The translations under genes and the position numbers were made by a program. Below, one piece after another: positions 34,508 to 43,860 of a DNA stretch of 64,000 nt. Source of the DNA: Arcobacter cloacae (lineage in GTDB: Bacteria; Campylobacterota; Campylobacteria; Campylobacterales; Arcobacteraceae); the NCBI RefSeq assembly GCF_013201935.1, contig NZ_CP053833.1, positions 620,001 through 684,000 of the forward strand, read 5' to 3'. The notes beneath the pieces were generated by a model. The model ran no database searches and had not been told where the DNA came from. It saw only the letters and a program-made list of their open reading frames with translations. Every line of letters starts with the position of its first letter. Positions within the stretch are counted from its first letter, which is position 1.

Positions 34508-35777
34508 TAAAATTTACACAGATAATTCTAATGAAGCAAATAAAGATTCAATTTTTGTTGTTTCAAAACAGAATGAAAAATATAAAGAGTTAGCAATTGC
34601 TAATGGTTGTGAACAAATAGTTAAGGCAAAAGATTTAAAAAACCATCTTGATATGTCAAGTATAAAAGTTATAGGAATAACTGGAACTAATGGAAAAACA
34701 ACAACAGCAGCAGCAATATATTCTATTTTATTAGATTTGGGATATAAAGTTGCACTTCAAGGTACGCGTGGATTTTTTATAAATGATGAAAGAGTTGAAG
34801 AGTACTCTTTGACAACTCCTGTTCAACTTGGAAACTTTGCTCATATTCAAAAAGCTATGCAAAATGGATGCTCTTTTTTTGTGATGGAAGTTAGTTCTCA
34901 TGCAATTGAGCAAAAAAGAATAGAAGGTTTAGAGTTTGCTTTAAAAATTCATACGAATATTACAAGAGATCATCTTGATTATCACAAAACAATTGAAGAG
35001 TATATAAGAGTGAAGAACTCTTTTTTTGAAGATAAAACTTTAAAACTTATAAATAAAGATGATGAAAAAGTAAGATATAACATTAAAAATGGTTTCGCAT
35101 ACTCTTTGGAAAAGCCTTCAACTTATAAAGTTGATGCATATTCATTTAAAAATGGAATGCATGTTATGTTTAACCATTTTGGAAAACACTACTCTTTTTC
35201 GTCAATGATGATGGGAATATTTAACGTTTATAATCTAATGGCAGCAGTTGCTGCTGTTCATATAACTACTCAAAAACCACTTGAAGAGATTTGTGAAGCT
35301 CTTGAAGGTTTTGGAGGAGTTAGTGGAAGGATGGAAACAATTTCTTCGAATCCTTTAGTAATTGTAGATTTTGCTCATACTCCTGATGGAATGGAAGAGG
35401 TTTTAAAAAGCTTTAATGAAAAAGATATTATTTGTGTATTTGGTGCAGGTGGAGATAGAGATAGACAAAAACGTCCATTAATGGGTTTAGTTGCAGCAAA
35501 ATATTCAAAACATATAATAGTTACATCAGATAATCCAAGATTTGAAGACCCTGATAAAATTATTGAAGATATTTTAGAAGGAATTAAAAATCATCCAAAT
35601 ATTACTGTTGAAATAAACAGAAAAGAAGCTATAAAAAAAGCTATTGAAATGGCAAATGATAATTGTGTTGTTTTAGTTCTTGGAAAAGGTGATGAATCAA
35701 CACAAATAATTTATGACAAAAAATTCCATTTTTCTGACAAGGAAGAGATTTTAAAAATTTTAAATAAAGATAAATAA
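34488..35777 (+). CDS. murE: UDP-MurNAc-tripeptide synthetase
   Basis: Adds the third amino acid to UDP-MurNAc-L-Ala-D-Glu in peptidoglycan synthesis. The 429-residue ligase has the ATP loop GTNGKTTTAAAI, EVSSHAIEQKRIEG, and GRMETISSNPLVIVDFAHTPD. The specificity motif DNPR is present (TSDNPRFEDP), which marks meso-diaminopimelate as substrate rather than lysine. Length is shorter than E. coli MurE (about 495) because the N-terminal domain is reduced, as in relatives. The C-terminal NKDK and stop are encoded inside a terminator hairpin. Confidence 0.95.
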   Translation: MQLIINNKIYTDNSNEANKDSIFVVSKQNEKYKELAIANGCEQIVKAKDLKNHLDMSSIKVIGITGTNGKTTTAAAIYSILLDLGYKVALQGTRGFFINDERVEEYSLTTPVQLGNFAHIQKAMQNGCSFFVMEVSSHAIEQKRIEGLEFALKIHTNITRDHLDYHKTIEEYIRVKNSFFEDKTLKLINKDDEKVRYNIKNGFAYSLEKPSTYKVDAYSFKNGMHVMFNHFGKHYSFSSMMMGIFNVYNLMAAVAAVHITTQKPLEEICEALEGFGGVSGRMETISSNPLVIVDFAHTPDGMEEVLKSFNEKDIICVFGAGGDRDRQKRPLMGLVAAKYSKHIIVTSDNPRFEDPDKIIEDILEGIKNHPNITVEINRKEAIKKAIEMANDNCVVLVLGKGDESTQIIYDKKFHFSDKEEILKILNKDK

Positions 35778-35795
35778 TTTATTTATCTTTATTTA
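35761..35795. terminator. Bidirectional terminator containing both stop codons
   Basis: A perfect 15-bp inverted repeat (35761-35775 with 35781-35795) with a 5-nt loop. The murE stop (35775-35777) and the kinase stop (35779-35781) lie in it, one base apart. Because the repeat is coding on both strands, both proteins end in LNKDK. Confidence 0.8.
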
Positions 35796-37128
35796 ATGGA
35801 ATAGTTATTGTAAAAATTGCTCCATGGTGACTTTTATTTAAATATTCAAACTCTATATTAGAAGCTTCAACTGAGCCATTTAAATGTTTTGTAATTATTT
35901 CTTTACTCATATAAAGTCCAATTCCAGTTCCTTGTTTCTCATTTTTTGTAGTAAAGTATGGATCAAAAATCTTATCAATTATATTTTTATCAATTCCACC
36001 TGCATTATCTTTAATTTTTATAACTATTTTATTATCAAACTCTTTAACGTCAATAAAAATGTATTTATCTTCACTTATATTTTCAAATGCATCAATTGAA
36101 TTATTTATTATATTTATAAAAACTTGTATTAATTCACTTTCGTAAGTATCAAATCTTATCTGTGTGTAGTTGTTTTGAATTATTTGAATATCTCTATTTT
36201 TTAATCTTGATTGTATTAGTTTAAATGTTTTTTCAAATAATTCTTTAAAATAGATATTTGTTTTATTATTATCTTTTTTGAAAAAATTTTTAAAATCATC
36301 AATAGTTTTTGATAGATATTGAGCATTTTCGTTTATATTATCTAAAGACTCCTTTTCATACTCTTCATTTGAGATATGTAACTCTTTTTGTAATTTCATG
36401 CCTGTTGAAAGAGTAGAAATAACAGATAAAGGTTGTCTCCATTGATGGGCAATATTAGCAATCATTTCACCCATTGCTGCAAGTTTTGATTGTTGGATTA
36501 GTAACTCTTCTTGAGTTTTTATTTTATTTTGATTATTTATTTGTTCTGTAACATCTTCACTAACTCCTAAAACACCAATTACCTCACCTTTATTATCAAA
36601 TAATGGTACTTTTGAAGTATTTAATATTCTTAATATTTTGTTTTTAGTAGTTACTGTTTCTAAATAGTCTAATTTAGGTTGACAAGAAGATATAACAATC
36701 ATATCATCATTTATAAAATTTTCTTTTTCAAGAATAGAAAAATCAGTATCAGTTTTACCTAATAGTTCATCTTTTGAAGTTAAATTAATTAATTGTAAGA
36801 ATTTACTATTACATCCAAGATAAACACCTTTATTGCTTTTCCAAAAGATTATAAGAGGTGCATTTTCAATAATTTTCTCTAAAAGTTCATTTGATTTTAA
36901 AAGTTCTTCTTTTTTTGATTCTATTTGAATAAATAGTTTATATGAAATAAAATATATCAAAATTGAAGAAAAAGTTATAAATAACCAACCCTTTATAGTT
37001 TGTAGAAATTGTAGTTTTTCTAAATCTTTTACTAACAAATTTATTGCATTATCAGAAAAATAAATCCATAAAAGTCCAAATAAAAAATAAGTAATAGATA
37101 TTTTTAAAGCTAAAGATATATATTTCAT
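35779..37128 (-). CDS. PAS-domain sensor histidine kinase (orphan)
   Basis: A 449-residue membrane kinase. Two helices (about 7-27 and 45-65) with a short periplasmic loop are followed by a PAS domain (about 80-195, ending VIGVLGVSEDVTEQ). The kinase core has the variant H-box NIAHQWRQPL of the NtrB-like HisKA group, an N-box with INNSIDAF, NAGGIDKNI, and GTGIGLYMSK. No response regulator is adjacent. The PAS domain, not the small periplasmic loop, is the likely sensor. Such orphan kinases are numerous in Arcobacter. Confidence 0.9.
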   Translation of the reverse strand: MKYISLALKISITYFLFGLLWIYFSDNAINLLVKDLEKLQFLQTIKGWLFITFSSILIYFISYKLFIQIESKKEELLKSNELLEKIIENAPLIIFWKSNKGVYLGCNSKFLQLINLTSKDELLGKTDTDFSILEKENFINDDMIVISSCQPKLDYLETVTTKNKILRILNTSKVPLFDNKGEVIGVLGVSEDVTEQINNQNKIKTQEELLIQQSKLAAMGEMIANIAHQWRQPLSVISTLSTGMKLQKELHISNEEYEKESLDNINENAQYLSKTIDDFKNFFKKDNNKTNIYFKELFEKTFKLIQSRLKNRDIQIIQNNYTQIRFDTYESELIQVFINIINNSIDAFENISEDKYIFIDVKEFDNKIVIKIKDNAGGIDKNIIDKIFDPYFTTKNEKQGTGIGLYMSKEIITKHLNGSVEASNIEFEYLNKSHHGAIFTITIPLNKDK

Positions 37129-37164
37129 TTTAATTCTCCAAAAATATTATAACCTAATTTTTTC

Positions 37165-38067
37165 TTATTCTTTATTTTTTAAGTAAATAAATATTATTAA
37201 AGATAAAACAGCTATAAATAAAGGGTAAAAAAATAAATAATCTTTTAACACAATTTTATTTTGTTCAATTTGTGATTTTTCTAAATTATTTATATCTTCA
37301 TATATTTTTATTAAATCGCTTTTTGAGTTTGCAAAATAAGATTTTCCATTTGATTCTTTGGCTAATAAATCTAAGATATTTGTATTAAATCTTCCAATAC
37401 CAATTGTGTAAACTTTTATATGATATTTATTTAATAATTTTATAACCACATCTAAAGGAATCTTACTTACATTATCTTCTCCATCACTTAACAAAATTAT
37501 TATATTTGATTTTGCTTTTTTATCTTTCAAAATATTTACACTTGAAGCAACTGAATCAATCAAAGCTGTATTTTTACCAGCCATTCCAATATCTAAATAA
37601 TCAATCATCTCTTTTTGTGAATTTTTATCAAAACTTAAAGGACTTGAAATTAATACAGAATCTGCAAAAATAACAATACCTATATTATCATTTACTCTTT
37701 TTGTTATGAAGTCTTTCACTATCTCTTTTACAATTTCAAAACGATTTTTAGTATAGTTTTCATCTAAATCTTGTTCATACATTGAAAAACTCGTATCCAG
37801 ATTTAGCATTATATTTACACCTTCATTTTTTAAAATTATTGAATCATTTATTTTTATAGGACTACTAAGAGCAATAATAGAAAAAATAATAATTATGTAT
37901 TTTAATACTAGAGTAAATAGAGTAGATTTTTTATTGGATTGTTGAAAAATATGAAGATGTGGAATCAAATAAGAGGGAGATTTTGCTTTACAAATAAATT
38001 CACAAATAATAAATAATAAAATTAAGAGTAAAAAATATGGATATTCAAAACTTATATTGTTAAACAT
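37165..38067 (-). CDS. VWA-domain membrane protein, BatA-like
   Basis: A 300-residue protein with two N-terminal helices, a von Willebrand A domain (about 85-265) and a C-terminal helix. The metal-ion-dependent adhesion site is intact: DTSFS, the Thr in GKNTALIDS, and the Asp of LLSDGEDN. Last gene of a MoxR-DUF58-small membrane protein-VWA operon, overlapping the previous gene by 8 nt. In other bacteria such operons assist protein maturation or stress tolerance; the client here is unknown. Confidence 0.88.
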   Translation of the reverse strand: MFNNISFEYPYFLLLILLFIICEFICKAKSPSYLIPHLHIFQQSNKKSTLFTLVLKYIIIIFSIIALSSPIKINDSIILKNEGVNIMLNLDTSFSMYEQDLDENYTKNRFEIVKEIVKDFITKRVNDNIGIVIFADSVLISSPLSFDKNSQKEMIDYLDIGMAGKNTALIDSVASSVNILKDKKAKSNIIILLSDGEDNVSKIPLDVVIKLLNKYHIKVYTIGIGRFNTNILDLLAKESNGKSYFANSKSDLIKIYEDINNLEKSQIEQNKIVLKDYLFFYPLFIAVLSLIIFIYLKNKE

Positions 38068-38455
38068 CTAAAGATTCCATAAAAATAGAGTATTTTGCTT
38101 TTATATGGTTATCTATTTTCCCAACGTTTTTTTTGTATTTGAATTTTTCTAGCTCTTCTATTAGTTCATTTGCTAATTTTTTTTCTCTATCGTTTATAGT
38201 GATTAATCTTGCATATTTTGAAATAGTATAAGCACTATTTTTTGAATCGTTAAAATCTATCTCTTTTAATATTTTTAAATATTTTTTTCTAGGAGTCGTT
38301 TTTTTATTTTTTATAAATTTAATCAAAAAAAATAAAAAAATTAAACAAAATAGAGTTCCTAAAAATATTAAAAGTATAAGAATAAAAATAGAGTAATCAG
38401 GTATTTTTTCTAACTCTTTTATATCATGGAGTTTTGATAAAAGATTTTCATTCAT
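38060..38455 (-). CDS. DUF4381-like membrane protein of the MoxR operon
   Basis: A 131-residue protein with a short N-terminal segment, one membrane helix (about 25-48) and a basic cytoplasmic part (KNKKTTPRKKYLKILKEI). The place between DUF58 and VWA genes is where a DUF4381 protein normally sits, and the helix followed by PRK..YL.L fits. The sequence itself is diverged, so the family name is by position and layout. It overlaps both neighbours by a few bases. Confidence 0.65.
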   Translation of the reverse strand: MNENLLSKLHDIKELEKIPDYSIFILILLIFLGTLFCLIFLFFLIKFIKNKKTTPRKKYLKILKEIDFNDSKNSAYTISKYARLITINDREKKLANELIEELEKFKYKKNVGKIDNHIKAKYSIFMESLDV

Positions 38456-39285
38456 TTTAAAACACCAAGCAGTTTTTTTATTGGATTTTCATTTGTATAA
38501 ATTTTTGTAAATTTAACAGCACAATTTTGCAAATGATTAAAAAGTTTATGGTCATTTTGTAAAACTTTTTTTTCATACTCTAAAATAGAATTTTTATTTA
38601 AAATAGATTCAAATATTTTATTATTATTTGGGTCTATAAAACTAACATTTCCAAGCTCAATAGGATGTTCTTCAAATTTATCTCTTACTATCAAAACAAT
38701 AACTTCATGTTTTTGGCAAAGAAGTTTCAAATCAAGTTTTTCGATGTTAAAAAAATCTCCAATTAAAAATATTAAAGATTTTTCTTTTATTAATTTAAAA
38801 AGCTCTTTTGAGATTTTTTCATAATCTATATTTTTCCCAATTACAGGATAATAAAAAAGTTGCTCCGCCATAAAATTTACATTAAAAATTTGTTTAGATT
38901 TTTTAGTACAAATTTCAAGCTTCTCGTTTGCTATAAATGAAGAGAAAGGATTTCCTTGTTTAACACAAATAAATCCCAATGCAGTTGCAACTTCAGTGAT
39001 AATTTCTTGTTTGAAAACATCTGTTCCAAAATAGGTCGAACCACTTAATAAACAAACAATATTTACATTCAACTCTTTTTGTGCATAAAAAACTTTTACA
39101 TAAGGTTTCTGCATTTTTGCACTTATTATCCAATCTATATTTTTTACATCTTCTCCATATTCATACTCTTTTAACTCACAAAAATCATAACCTTCGCCTT
39201 TTAATTTTGTGCTGTTATTTCCTATAATTTCTGAAAAAACTTGTTTTTTTGTTTTTATAACTATTTTTTTTAAAGCTTGATTCAT
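38452..39285 (-). CDS. DUF58 domain protein
   Basis: A 277-residue cytoplasmic protein. The DUF58 signature is clear: GEGYDFCELKEYEYGEDVKNIDW (core YGEDVKNIDW) at about 30-52, followed by a VWA-like fold in which the metal site is incomplete (CLLSGSTYFG where DxSxS would be). It follows moxR by 3 nt and overlaps the next gene by 4 nt. It is likely the adaptor between the MoxR ATPase and the VWA proteins. Confidence 0.88.
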   Translation of the reverse strand: MNQALKKIVIKTKKQVFSEIIGNNSTKLKGEGYDFCELKEYEYGEDVKNIDWIISAKMQKPYVKVFYAQKELNVNIVCLLSGSTYFGTDVFKQEIITEVATALGFICVKQGNPFSSFIANEKLEICTKKSKQIFNVNFMAEQLFYYPVIGKNIDYEKISKELFKLIKEKSLIFLIGDFFNIEKLDLKLLCQKHEVIVLIVRDKFEEHPIELGNVSFIDPNNNKIFESILNKNSILEYEKKVLQNDHKLFNHLQNCAVKFTKIYTNENPIKKLLGVLK

Positions 39286-39288
39286 ATT

Positions 39289-40281
39289 TTATGGAATTGC
39301 TATTTTTTCTAAAATTTTTTGAATTACATCATCTACATTTATCTCTTTTGCCATGGCTTCATAAGTTAAAATAATTCTATGTCTTAAAACATTTTTTACA
39401 ACCATTGCAATATCAATGGGACTTACATAATCATTTCCTCTTAAATATGCGTTTGCTTTTACCGCTTTGAACATATCAATAGTAGCCCTTGGACTTGCAC
39501 CAAAATGAATAATATCAATTAAATCATCAAGTGCATAATTTTGAGGGTTTCTTGAAGCATCAATAATATCAATGATATATTCTTCCAACTCTTTATCAAT
39601 GTGAATATTTTTTACAGCTTTTTTTAATTCTTCTAAAGTCTCTTTATCTAAAACTTTGTTTATCGTTTCAAAGGAGTTCATTGTAACTTTTTTTGCTATT
39701 TCATACTCTTGCTCTTTTGTGTTGTATGAAACTACAATTTTAAACATAAATCTATCAAGTTGAGCTTCAGGTAGAGTATAAGCTCCCTCTTGTTCTATTG
39801 GATTTTGAGTTGCAAGAACTAAGAAAGGAGAATCAACTTTAAATGTATTTTCTGCAATTGTAACTTGTCTTTCTTGCATAACTTCAAGAAGTGCAGATTG
39901 TACTTTTGCAGGGGCTCTATTTATCTCATCTGCTAAAAGTAAATTTGTGAAAATTGGACCTTTTTTAATTTTAAACTCATTTGTTTTCATATCAAAAATT
40001 TGAGCACCAATAATATCGCTAGGAAGTAAATCAGGAGTAAATTGTATTCTTTTAAAATCTAAATTTAATGCTTGTGAAACTGCTTTTACAGTGGTTGTTT
40101 TAGCTAATCCTGGAACACCTTCAAGTAAAATATGACCTGAAGTTAAAAGACCTATTAAAATGGAGTTAACCATCTCCTCTTGTCCAATAACTCCCTTTGC
40201 AATTTCTGTTTTTAGTTCATTTAATTTATTTTGTAAATGCAAGTTATTATCCTTCTTTTTTGTTAAAAGCATTCTAGCCAA
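39289..40281 (-). CDS. MoxR-family AAA+ ATPase
   Basis: A 330-residue AAA+ chaperone-like ATPase that leads the operon. Walker A is LLEGVPGLAKTTT, Walker B is LLADEINRAPAKVQSALLEVMQE (core LLADEINR), sensor 1 is LATQNPIEQEG, and sensor 2 lies in SPRATIDM. The C-terminal lid domain is present. It works with DUF58 and VWA partners encoded downstream to remodel or insert cofactors into client proteins. The ATG at 40273, after MAR, is an alternative start. No client enzyme gene lies next to the operon. Confidence 0.92.
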   Translation of the reverse strand: MARMLLTKKKDNNLHLQNKLNELKTEIAKGVIGQEEMVNSILIGLLTSGHILLEGVPGLAKTTTVKAVSQALNLDFKRIQFTPDLLPSDIIGAQIFDMKTNEFKIKKGPIFTNLLLADEINRAPAKVQSALLEVMQERQVTIAENTFKVDSPFLVLATQNPIEQEGAYTLPEAQLDRFMFKIVVSYNTKEQEYEIAKKVTMNSFETINKVLDKETLEELKKAVKNIHIDKELEEYIIDIIDASRNPQNYALDDLIDIIHFGASPRATIDMFKAVKANAYLRGNDYVSPIDIAMVVKNVLRHRIILTYEAMAKEINVDDVIQKILEKIAIP

Positions 40282-40366
40282 ATAGAATTTAAATATTTAT
40301 TCATTAGGGTTAAAGTTAAATTAAACTTAATTTAGCTAAAATCACCACTCTAATTTTAAATTAGAA

Positions 40367-40432
40367 CCTCACATGTGTCAATCCTTGTACGGGTTGTGAC
40401 TGAAGAAATTTAGGCATTAAGGGACACAGAGG
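40367..40432 (+). promoter_or_regulatory. Structured 5' leader of rpsB-tsf
   Basis: The only relatively GC-rich stretch of this gap can fold: CCTC/GAGG (40367-40370, 40429-40432), GTGTC/GACAC (40375-40379, 40423-40427) and AATCC/GGGTT (40380-40384, 40391-40395). rpsB mRNAs in other bacteria carry leaders bound by S2 for feedback control; a similar role here is inference. A TAAAAT -10-like box lies upstream near 40336. Confidence 0.5.
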
Positions 40433-40480
40433 CCAAAACCCTATTACAAAAAAATACAATTAATTCAAGGAGAATTACTC

Positions 40481-41272
40481 ATGGTTACAATGAAAGACCT
40501 ATTAGAGTGTGGTGTACACTTCGGACACCAAACAAGAAGATGGAATCCAAAAATGAAAAAATTCATTTTCGGTGTTAGAAAAAATATCTATATTATAGAT
40601 TTACAAAAAACATTAAGATATTTCAGATATACATATAATGTTGTTAGAGACAGAGCTGCTGAAGGTCAAACAATGATTTTCGTAGGTACTAAAAAACAAG
40701 CTAGCGAAACAATCAAAAAAGCTGCTATTTCTTGTGGAATGCCATATGTTAACCACAGATGGTTAGGTGGAATGTTAACTAACTTCGGAACAATTAAAAA
40801 ATCAATTAGAAAATTAGAAATTATTAAAAAAATGAGAGAAGAAGGTCAATTAGATCTTTTAACTAAAAAAGAAGCTTTAATGCTTTCAAGAAAAGAAGAA
40901 AAATTAGAATTATACCTTGGTGGTATCAAAGAAATGCACAAACTTCCAGATATGATGTTTGTTCTTGATGCTGTTAAAGAAAAAATCGCTATTCAAGAAG
41001 CTAGAAGATTAGGAATTACAGTTGTTGCTCCTTTAGATACAAACTGTGACCCTGATGTTGTAGATTTACCAATTCCAGGAAATGATGATGCAATCAGATC
41101 AATTCACTTATTCTGCAACGAAATGGCTGCAGCTATGAATGAAGGAAAAGCAGCATTAGCTGATGAAACTGGTACTGATTTAGAGCCTGTAACAGTTGAA
41201 GAAACTGAAGCTTTAATTGCTGAAGCTGTAGCTGAAGGTGATGTAGAATTTACAGAGGAGGAGCAAGCGTAA
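40481..41272 (+). CDS. rpsB: 30S ribosomal protein S2
   Basis: Binds the small subunit between head and body and recruits S1. The 263-residue protein starts [25 protein letters not shown]-like (core [13 protein letters not shown]) and has the second S2 signature [10 protein letters not shown]. The tail after residue 225 is acidic and specific to the group. AAGGAG lies nine bases before the ATG. The stop overlaps the tsf ATG, so the two translation genes are coupled. Confidence 0.98.
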   Translation: MVTMKDLLECGVHFGHQTRRWNPKMKKFIFGVRKNIYIIDLQKTLRYFRYTYNVVRDRAAEGQTMIFVGTKKQASETIKKAAISCGMPYVNHRWLGGMLTNFGTIKKSIRKLEIIKKMREEGQLDLLTKKEALMLSRKEEKLELYLGGIKEMHKLPDMMFVLDAVKEKIAIQEARRLGITVVAPLDTNCDPDVVDLPIPGNDDAIRSIHLFCNEMAAAMNEGKAALADETGTDLEPVTVEETEALIAEAVAEGDVEFTEEEQA

Positions 41273-42318
41273 TGGCAGGAGCAACTCCACAATTAATTAA
41301 AGAATTAAGAGAGATGACTGGTGCAGGAATGCTTGATTGTAAAAATGCACTTAATGAAACTGGTGGTGATTTAGATAAAGCTGTTCAAGCTTTAAGAGAA
41401 GCTGGACTTGGAAAAGCTGCAAAAAAAGCTGGAAATGTTGCTGCTGAAGGATTAATTTCTGTTTTAGTAAATGCAGATAATACAAAAGCTACAATTTTAG
41501 AATTAAATTCACAAACAGATTTTGTTGCTAAAAATGAAAATTTCATTAATATCACAAAAGAAATCACTTCTTTTGCACAAAATAATGGAATTGAAGATGC
41601 AGCTGCTTTAGCTTCTTCTACAATTAATGGACAAGATTTCGCAACTTATTTAAATGAAAAAATTGCAACAATTGGTGAAAATTTAGTTGCAAGAAAATTA
41701 ACTACTGTATCTGGACAAGTTGTTAATGGTTATGTTCATGCAACAGGAAGAGTAGGGGTTGTTTTAGCTGCTACTTGTGATGAAGCTGTTAAAGATAAAG
41801 CAGCTACTTTATTAAGAAATATTGCAATGCATGCATCTGCTATGAAACCAACAGTTATTTCATATAAAGATTTAGATCCTGCTTTTGTAGAGTCTGAAAA
41901 TAAAGCTATCGTTGCTGAAATTATTGCAGAAAATGATGAATTAAAAAGATTAGGAAAACCATTAAAGAAAATTCCTGAGTTTGTTTCTAAATCTCAATTA
42001 ACAGATGAAGCTATTGCAAATGCAAAAGCTAGATTTGAAGAAGAGTTAAGAGCAGCTGGTAAACCAGAAAAAATTTGGGCAAATATTATTCCTGGACAAA
42101 TTGAGAGATTTATTACTGATAACACTCAATTAGATGGAAGATTTGCACTTTTATCTCAAGCTTATGTAATGGATGACAAAAAAACTGTTGAGCAAGCAAT
42201 TGCTGAAGTTGATGCATCTATTAAAATTACTGAGTACATTAGATTTGAACTTGGTGAAGGTATTGAGAAAAAAGAAGAAGATTTTGCAGCAGAAGTTGCA
42301 AAACAAATGGGTAAATAA
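41272..42318 (+). CDS. tsf: Elongation factor Ts
   Basis: Exchanges GDP for GTP on EF-Tu. The 348-residue protein has the N-terminal UBA-like LIKELREMTGAGMLDCKNAL and the core motif LNSQTDFVAKN. It is longer than E. coli EF-Ts (283) because of extra sequence in the dimerisation core. AGGAGG sits upstream inside rpsB, and its start shares one base with the rpsB stop. The order rpsB-tsf-ABC ATPase follows the Campylobacter arrangement. Confidence 0.98.
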   Translation: MAGATPQLIKELREMTGAGMLDCKNALNETGGDLDKAVQALREAGLGKAAKKAGNVAAEGLISVLVNADNTKATILELNSQTDFVAKNENFINITKEITSFAQNNGIEDAAALASSTINGQDFATYLNEKIATIGENLVARKLTTVSGQVVNGYVHATGRVGVVLAATCDEAVKDKAATLLRNIAMHASAMKPTVISYKDLDPAFVESENKAIVAEIIAENDELKRLGKPLKKIPEFVSKSQLTDEAIANAKARFEEELRAAGKPEKIWANIIPGQIERFITDNTQLDGRFALLSQAYVMDDKKTVEQAIAEVDASIKITEYIRFELGEGIEKKEEDFAAEVAKQMGK

Positions 42319-42364
42319 TATAGTTTACCAAACTATGTAAATATAAAATAAGAGGAAATTTGTG

Positions 42365-43048
42365 ATGAGTGAAACTAATAAACTGGATGCGCTCATCGCA
42401 GAAGACCTACTGCTTCAAGCTAACAATTTATCTCATAAGTTTGATTATGAGCTTTTTAAAGATATCAATCTTTCGTTATATAAAAAAGAATCAATAGCAA
42501 TTATTGGGACAAGTGGTAGTGGAAAATCTACTTTTTTAAATATTTTATCTTCACTTTTAAAACCATCATCTGGAAAAGTTGTTTTTAAAAGTAAAGATAT
42601 GTACTCAATTAAACAAAATGAACTTCTAAAAATTAGAAGAGATGATTTTGGTATAATATTTCAAGCCCATTATCTTTTTAGAGGTTTTTCAGCAATTGAG
42701 AACTTGGAAATAGCTACACTGTTAAGTGGTGAAAAAATAGACGAAAAACTATTGAAAGCACTTAATATTGATTATGTAATTAATCAAGGTGTTGGAGAGT
42801 TAAGTGGTGGTCAACAACAAAGACTTTCAATAGCAAGAGTGTTAACAAAAAAACCTAAGATTATATTTGCAGATGAACCAACTGGTAATTTAGATAAAGA
42901 TACAGCAAATATTGTTATGGATACACTATTTAATTATATAAAAAATAATGATGCAGGTTTAATTCTTGTAACCCATGAAAATGAACTTGCAATGAAATGT
43001 GATAAGGTGTATAAGCTAGAAGATTTAAAGTTGCAGGAGATAAAGTGA
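42365..43048 (+). CDS. ABC transporter ATPase, LolD-like
   Basis: A 227-residue ATPase. Walker A is GTSGSGKST, the signature is LSGGQQQRLSIAR, Walker B is IIFADEPTGNLD, and THENE is the H-loop. The ...NLDKDTA and RRDDFGIIFQAHYLF motifs place it with LolD/MacB/FtsE-type ATPases. I choose the ATG at 42365, 8 nt after AGAGGAAA; a GTG at 42362 just before it is possible. No permease gene is adjacent. In C. jejuni the matching gene also follows tsf, so its partner is elsewhere. Confidence 0.85.
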   Translation: MSETNKLDALIAEDLLLQANNLSHKFDYELFKDINLSLYKKESIAIIGTSGSGKSTFLNILSSLLKPSSGKVVFKSKDMYSIKQNELLKIRRDDFGIIFQAHYLFRGFSAIENLEIATLLSGEKIDEKLLKALNIDYVINQGVGELSGGQQQRLSIARVLTKKPKIIFADEPTGNLDKDTANIVMDTLFNYIKNNDAGLILVTHENELAMKCDKVYKLEDLKLQEIK

Positions 43049-43860
43049 AATTATTATTAATATGTGAAACTGCAATTATTGAGCATATTTTTACTTTAGT
43101 TTGTAAAAGATTAGATATAAATTTATCTATTCAAAAAACTACTACAGTCAATGAAGAGTTTGATGTAATAGTTGTTGATCAAAATTTTATTGATGATAAA
43201 TTTAATTCTTTTAAACAATTTACCAAAAAGCTAGGAGCTATTAGCTCAGAAGAACTACCTTTTGATAAATCAAGAGACTTTATCATTCCAAGACCTTTTT
43301 TACCAACAAAATTAGAAACTTTATTAACTGAGCAAAAAGAGATTATAAAAGAAGAGGAAGAGTATGAGAAAAATAGAAAAGTGACTACTTTTACCTCTTA
43401 TGATTTAGATGAAAATGATGATGAAGTTACAGTACCAGTGGTAAATTATATAAATAAATTAGAAGAGGAAAATATACCTTCTTTTGATGAAGATTTTAAT
43501 TTTGATGATGAAGATGAAAGTATTGTATCTTTAGAAAATTTAAATACAGGAGGAGTTTTAGACTCTTCAGAATTAACTAAAATAAATGATATTTTAAGGG
43601 AAGACTCTATTCAAAATGAGATTAATCTTGAAAAAAATGATTGGAAAGATATTTCATCTATAATTGATGATGCTTTAGCAGAAGTTAAAGAGTATGAGTT
43701 TGACTTAAAAGAGCCCATATTAAAACCATATAATTTAATATTGAGTAATTTTAATATTAATGAATTAAGACCTTTATTGGAAAAATTAGATCAATCAATA
43801 ATTGATAAGCTTTCAAGTGGTGACACAGTTGATATAAGAATTAGCTTAAAGGATAAATAG
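43045..43860 (+). CDS. Highly acidic protein with receiver-like N-terminus
   Basis: A 271-residue protein. The first 90 residues (LLLICETAIIEHIF, FDVIVVDQNFI) look like a degenerate alpha/beta receiver-type fold. The middle (about 105-200) is very rich in Asp and Glu (EEEEYEKN, DEDFNFDDEDE) and probably disordered. The end is a short helical domain. It overlaps the ABC gene by 4 nt and gmk by one base. A 'highly acidic protein' (Cj1178) sits before gmk in C. jejuni, from memory. There fliR lies upstream of it, but not here. Function unknown. Confidence 0.7.
   Translation: MKLLLICETAIIEHIFTLVCKRLDINLSIQKTTTVNEEFDVIVVDQNFIDDKFNSFKQFTKKLGAISSEELPFDKSRDFIIPRPFLPTKLETLLTEQKEIIKEEEEYEKNRKVTTFTSYDLDENDDEVTVPVVNYINKLEEENIPSFDEDFNFDDEDESIVSLENLNTGGVLDSSELTKINDILREDSIQNEINLEKNDWKDISSIIDDALAEVKEYEFDLKEPILKPYNLILSNFNINELRPLLEKLDQSIIDKLSSGDTVDIRISLKDK

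Noticed and set aside
37165-40281. MoxR-DUF58-VWA operon as a conflict system
   Set aside because: The four-gene order is the common housekeeping-type MoxR operon and no effector gene is added, so defence is not supported.
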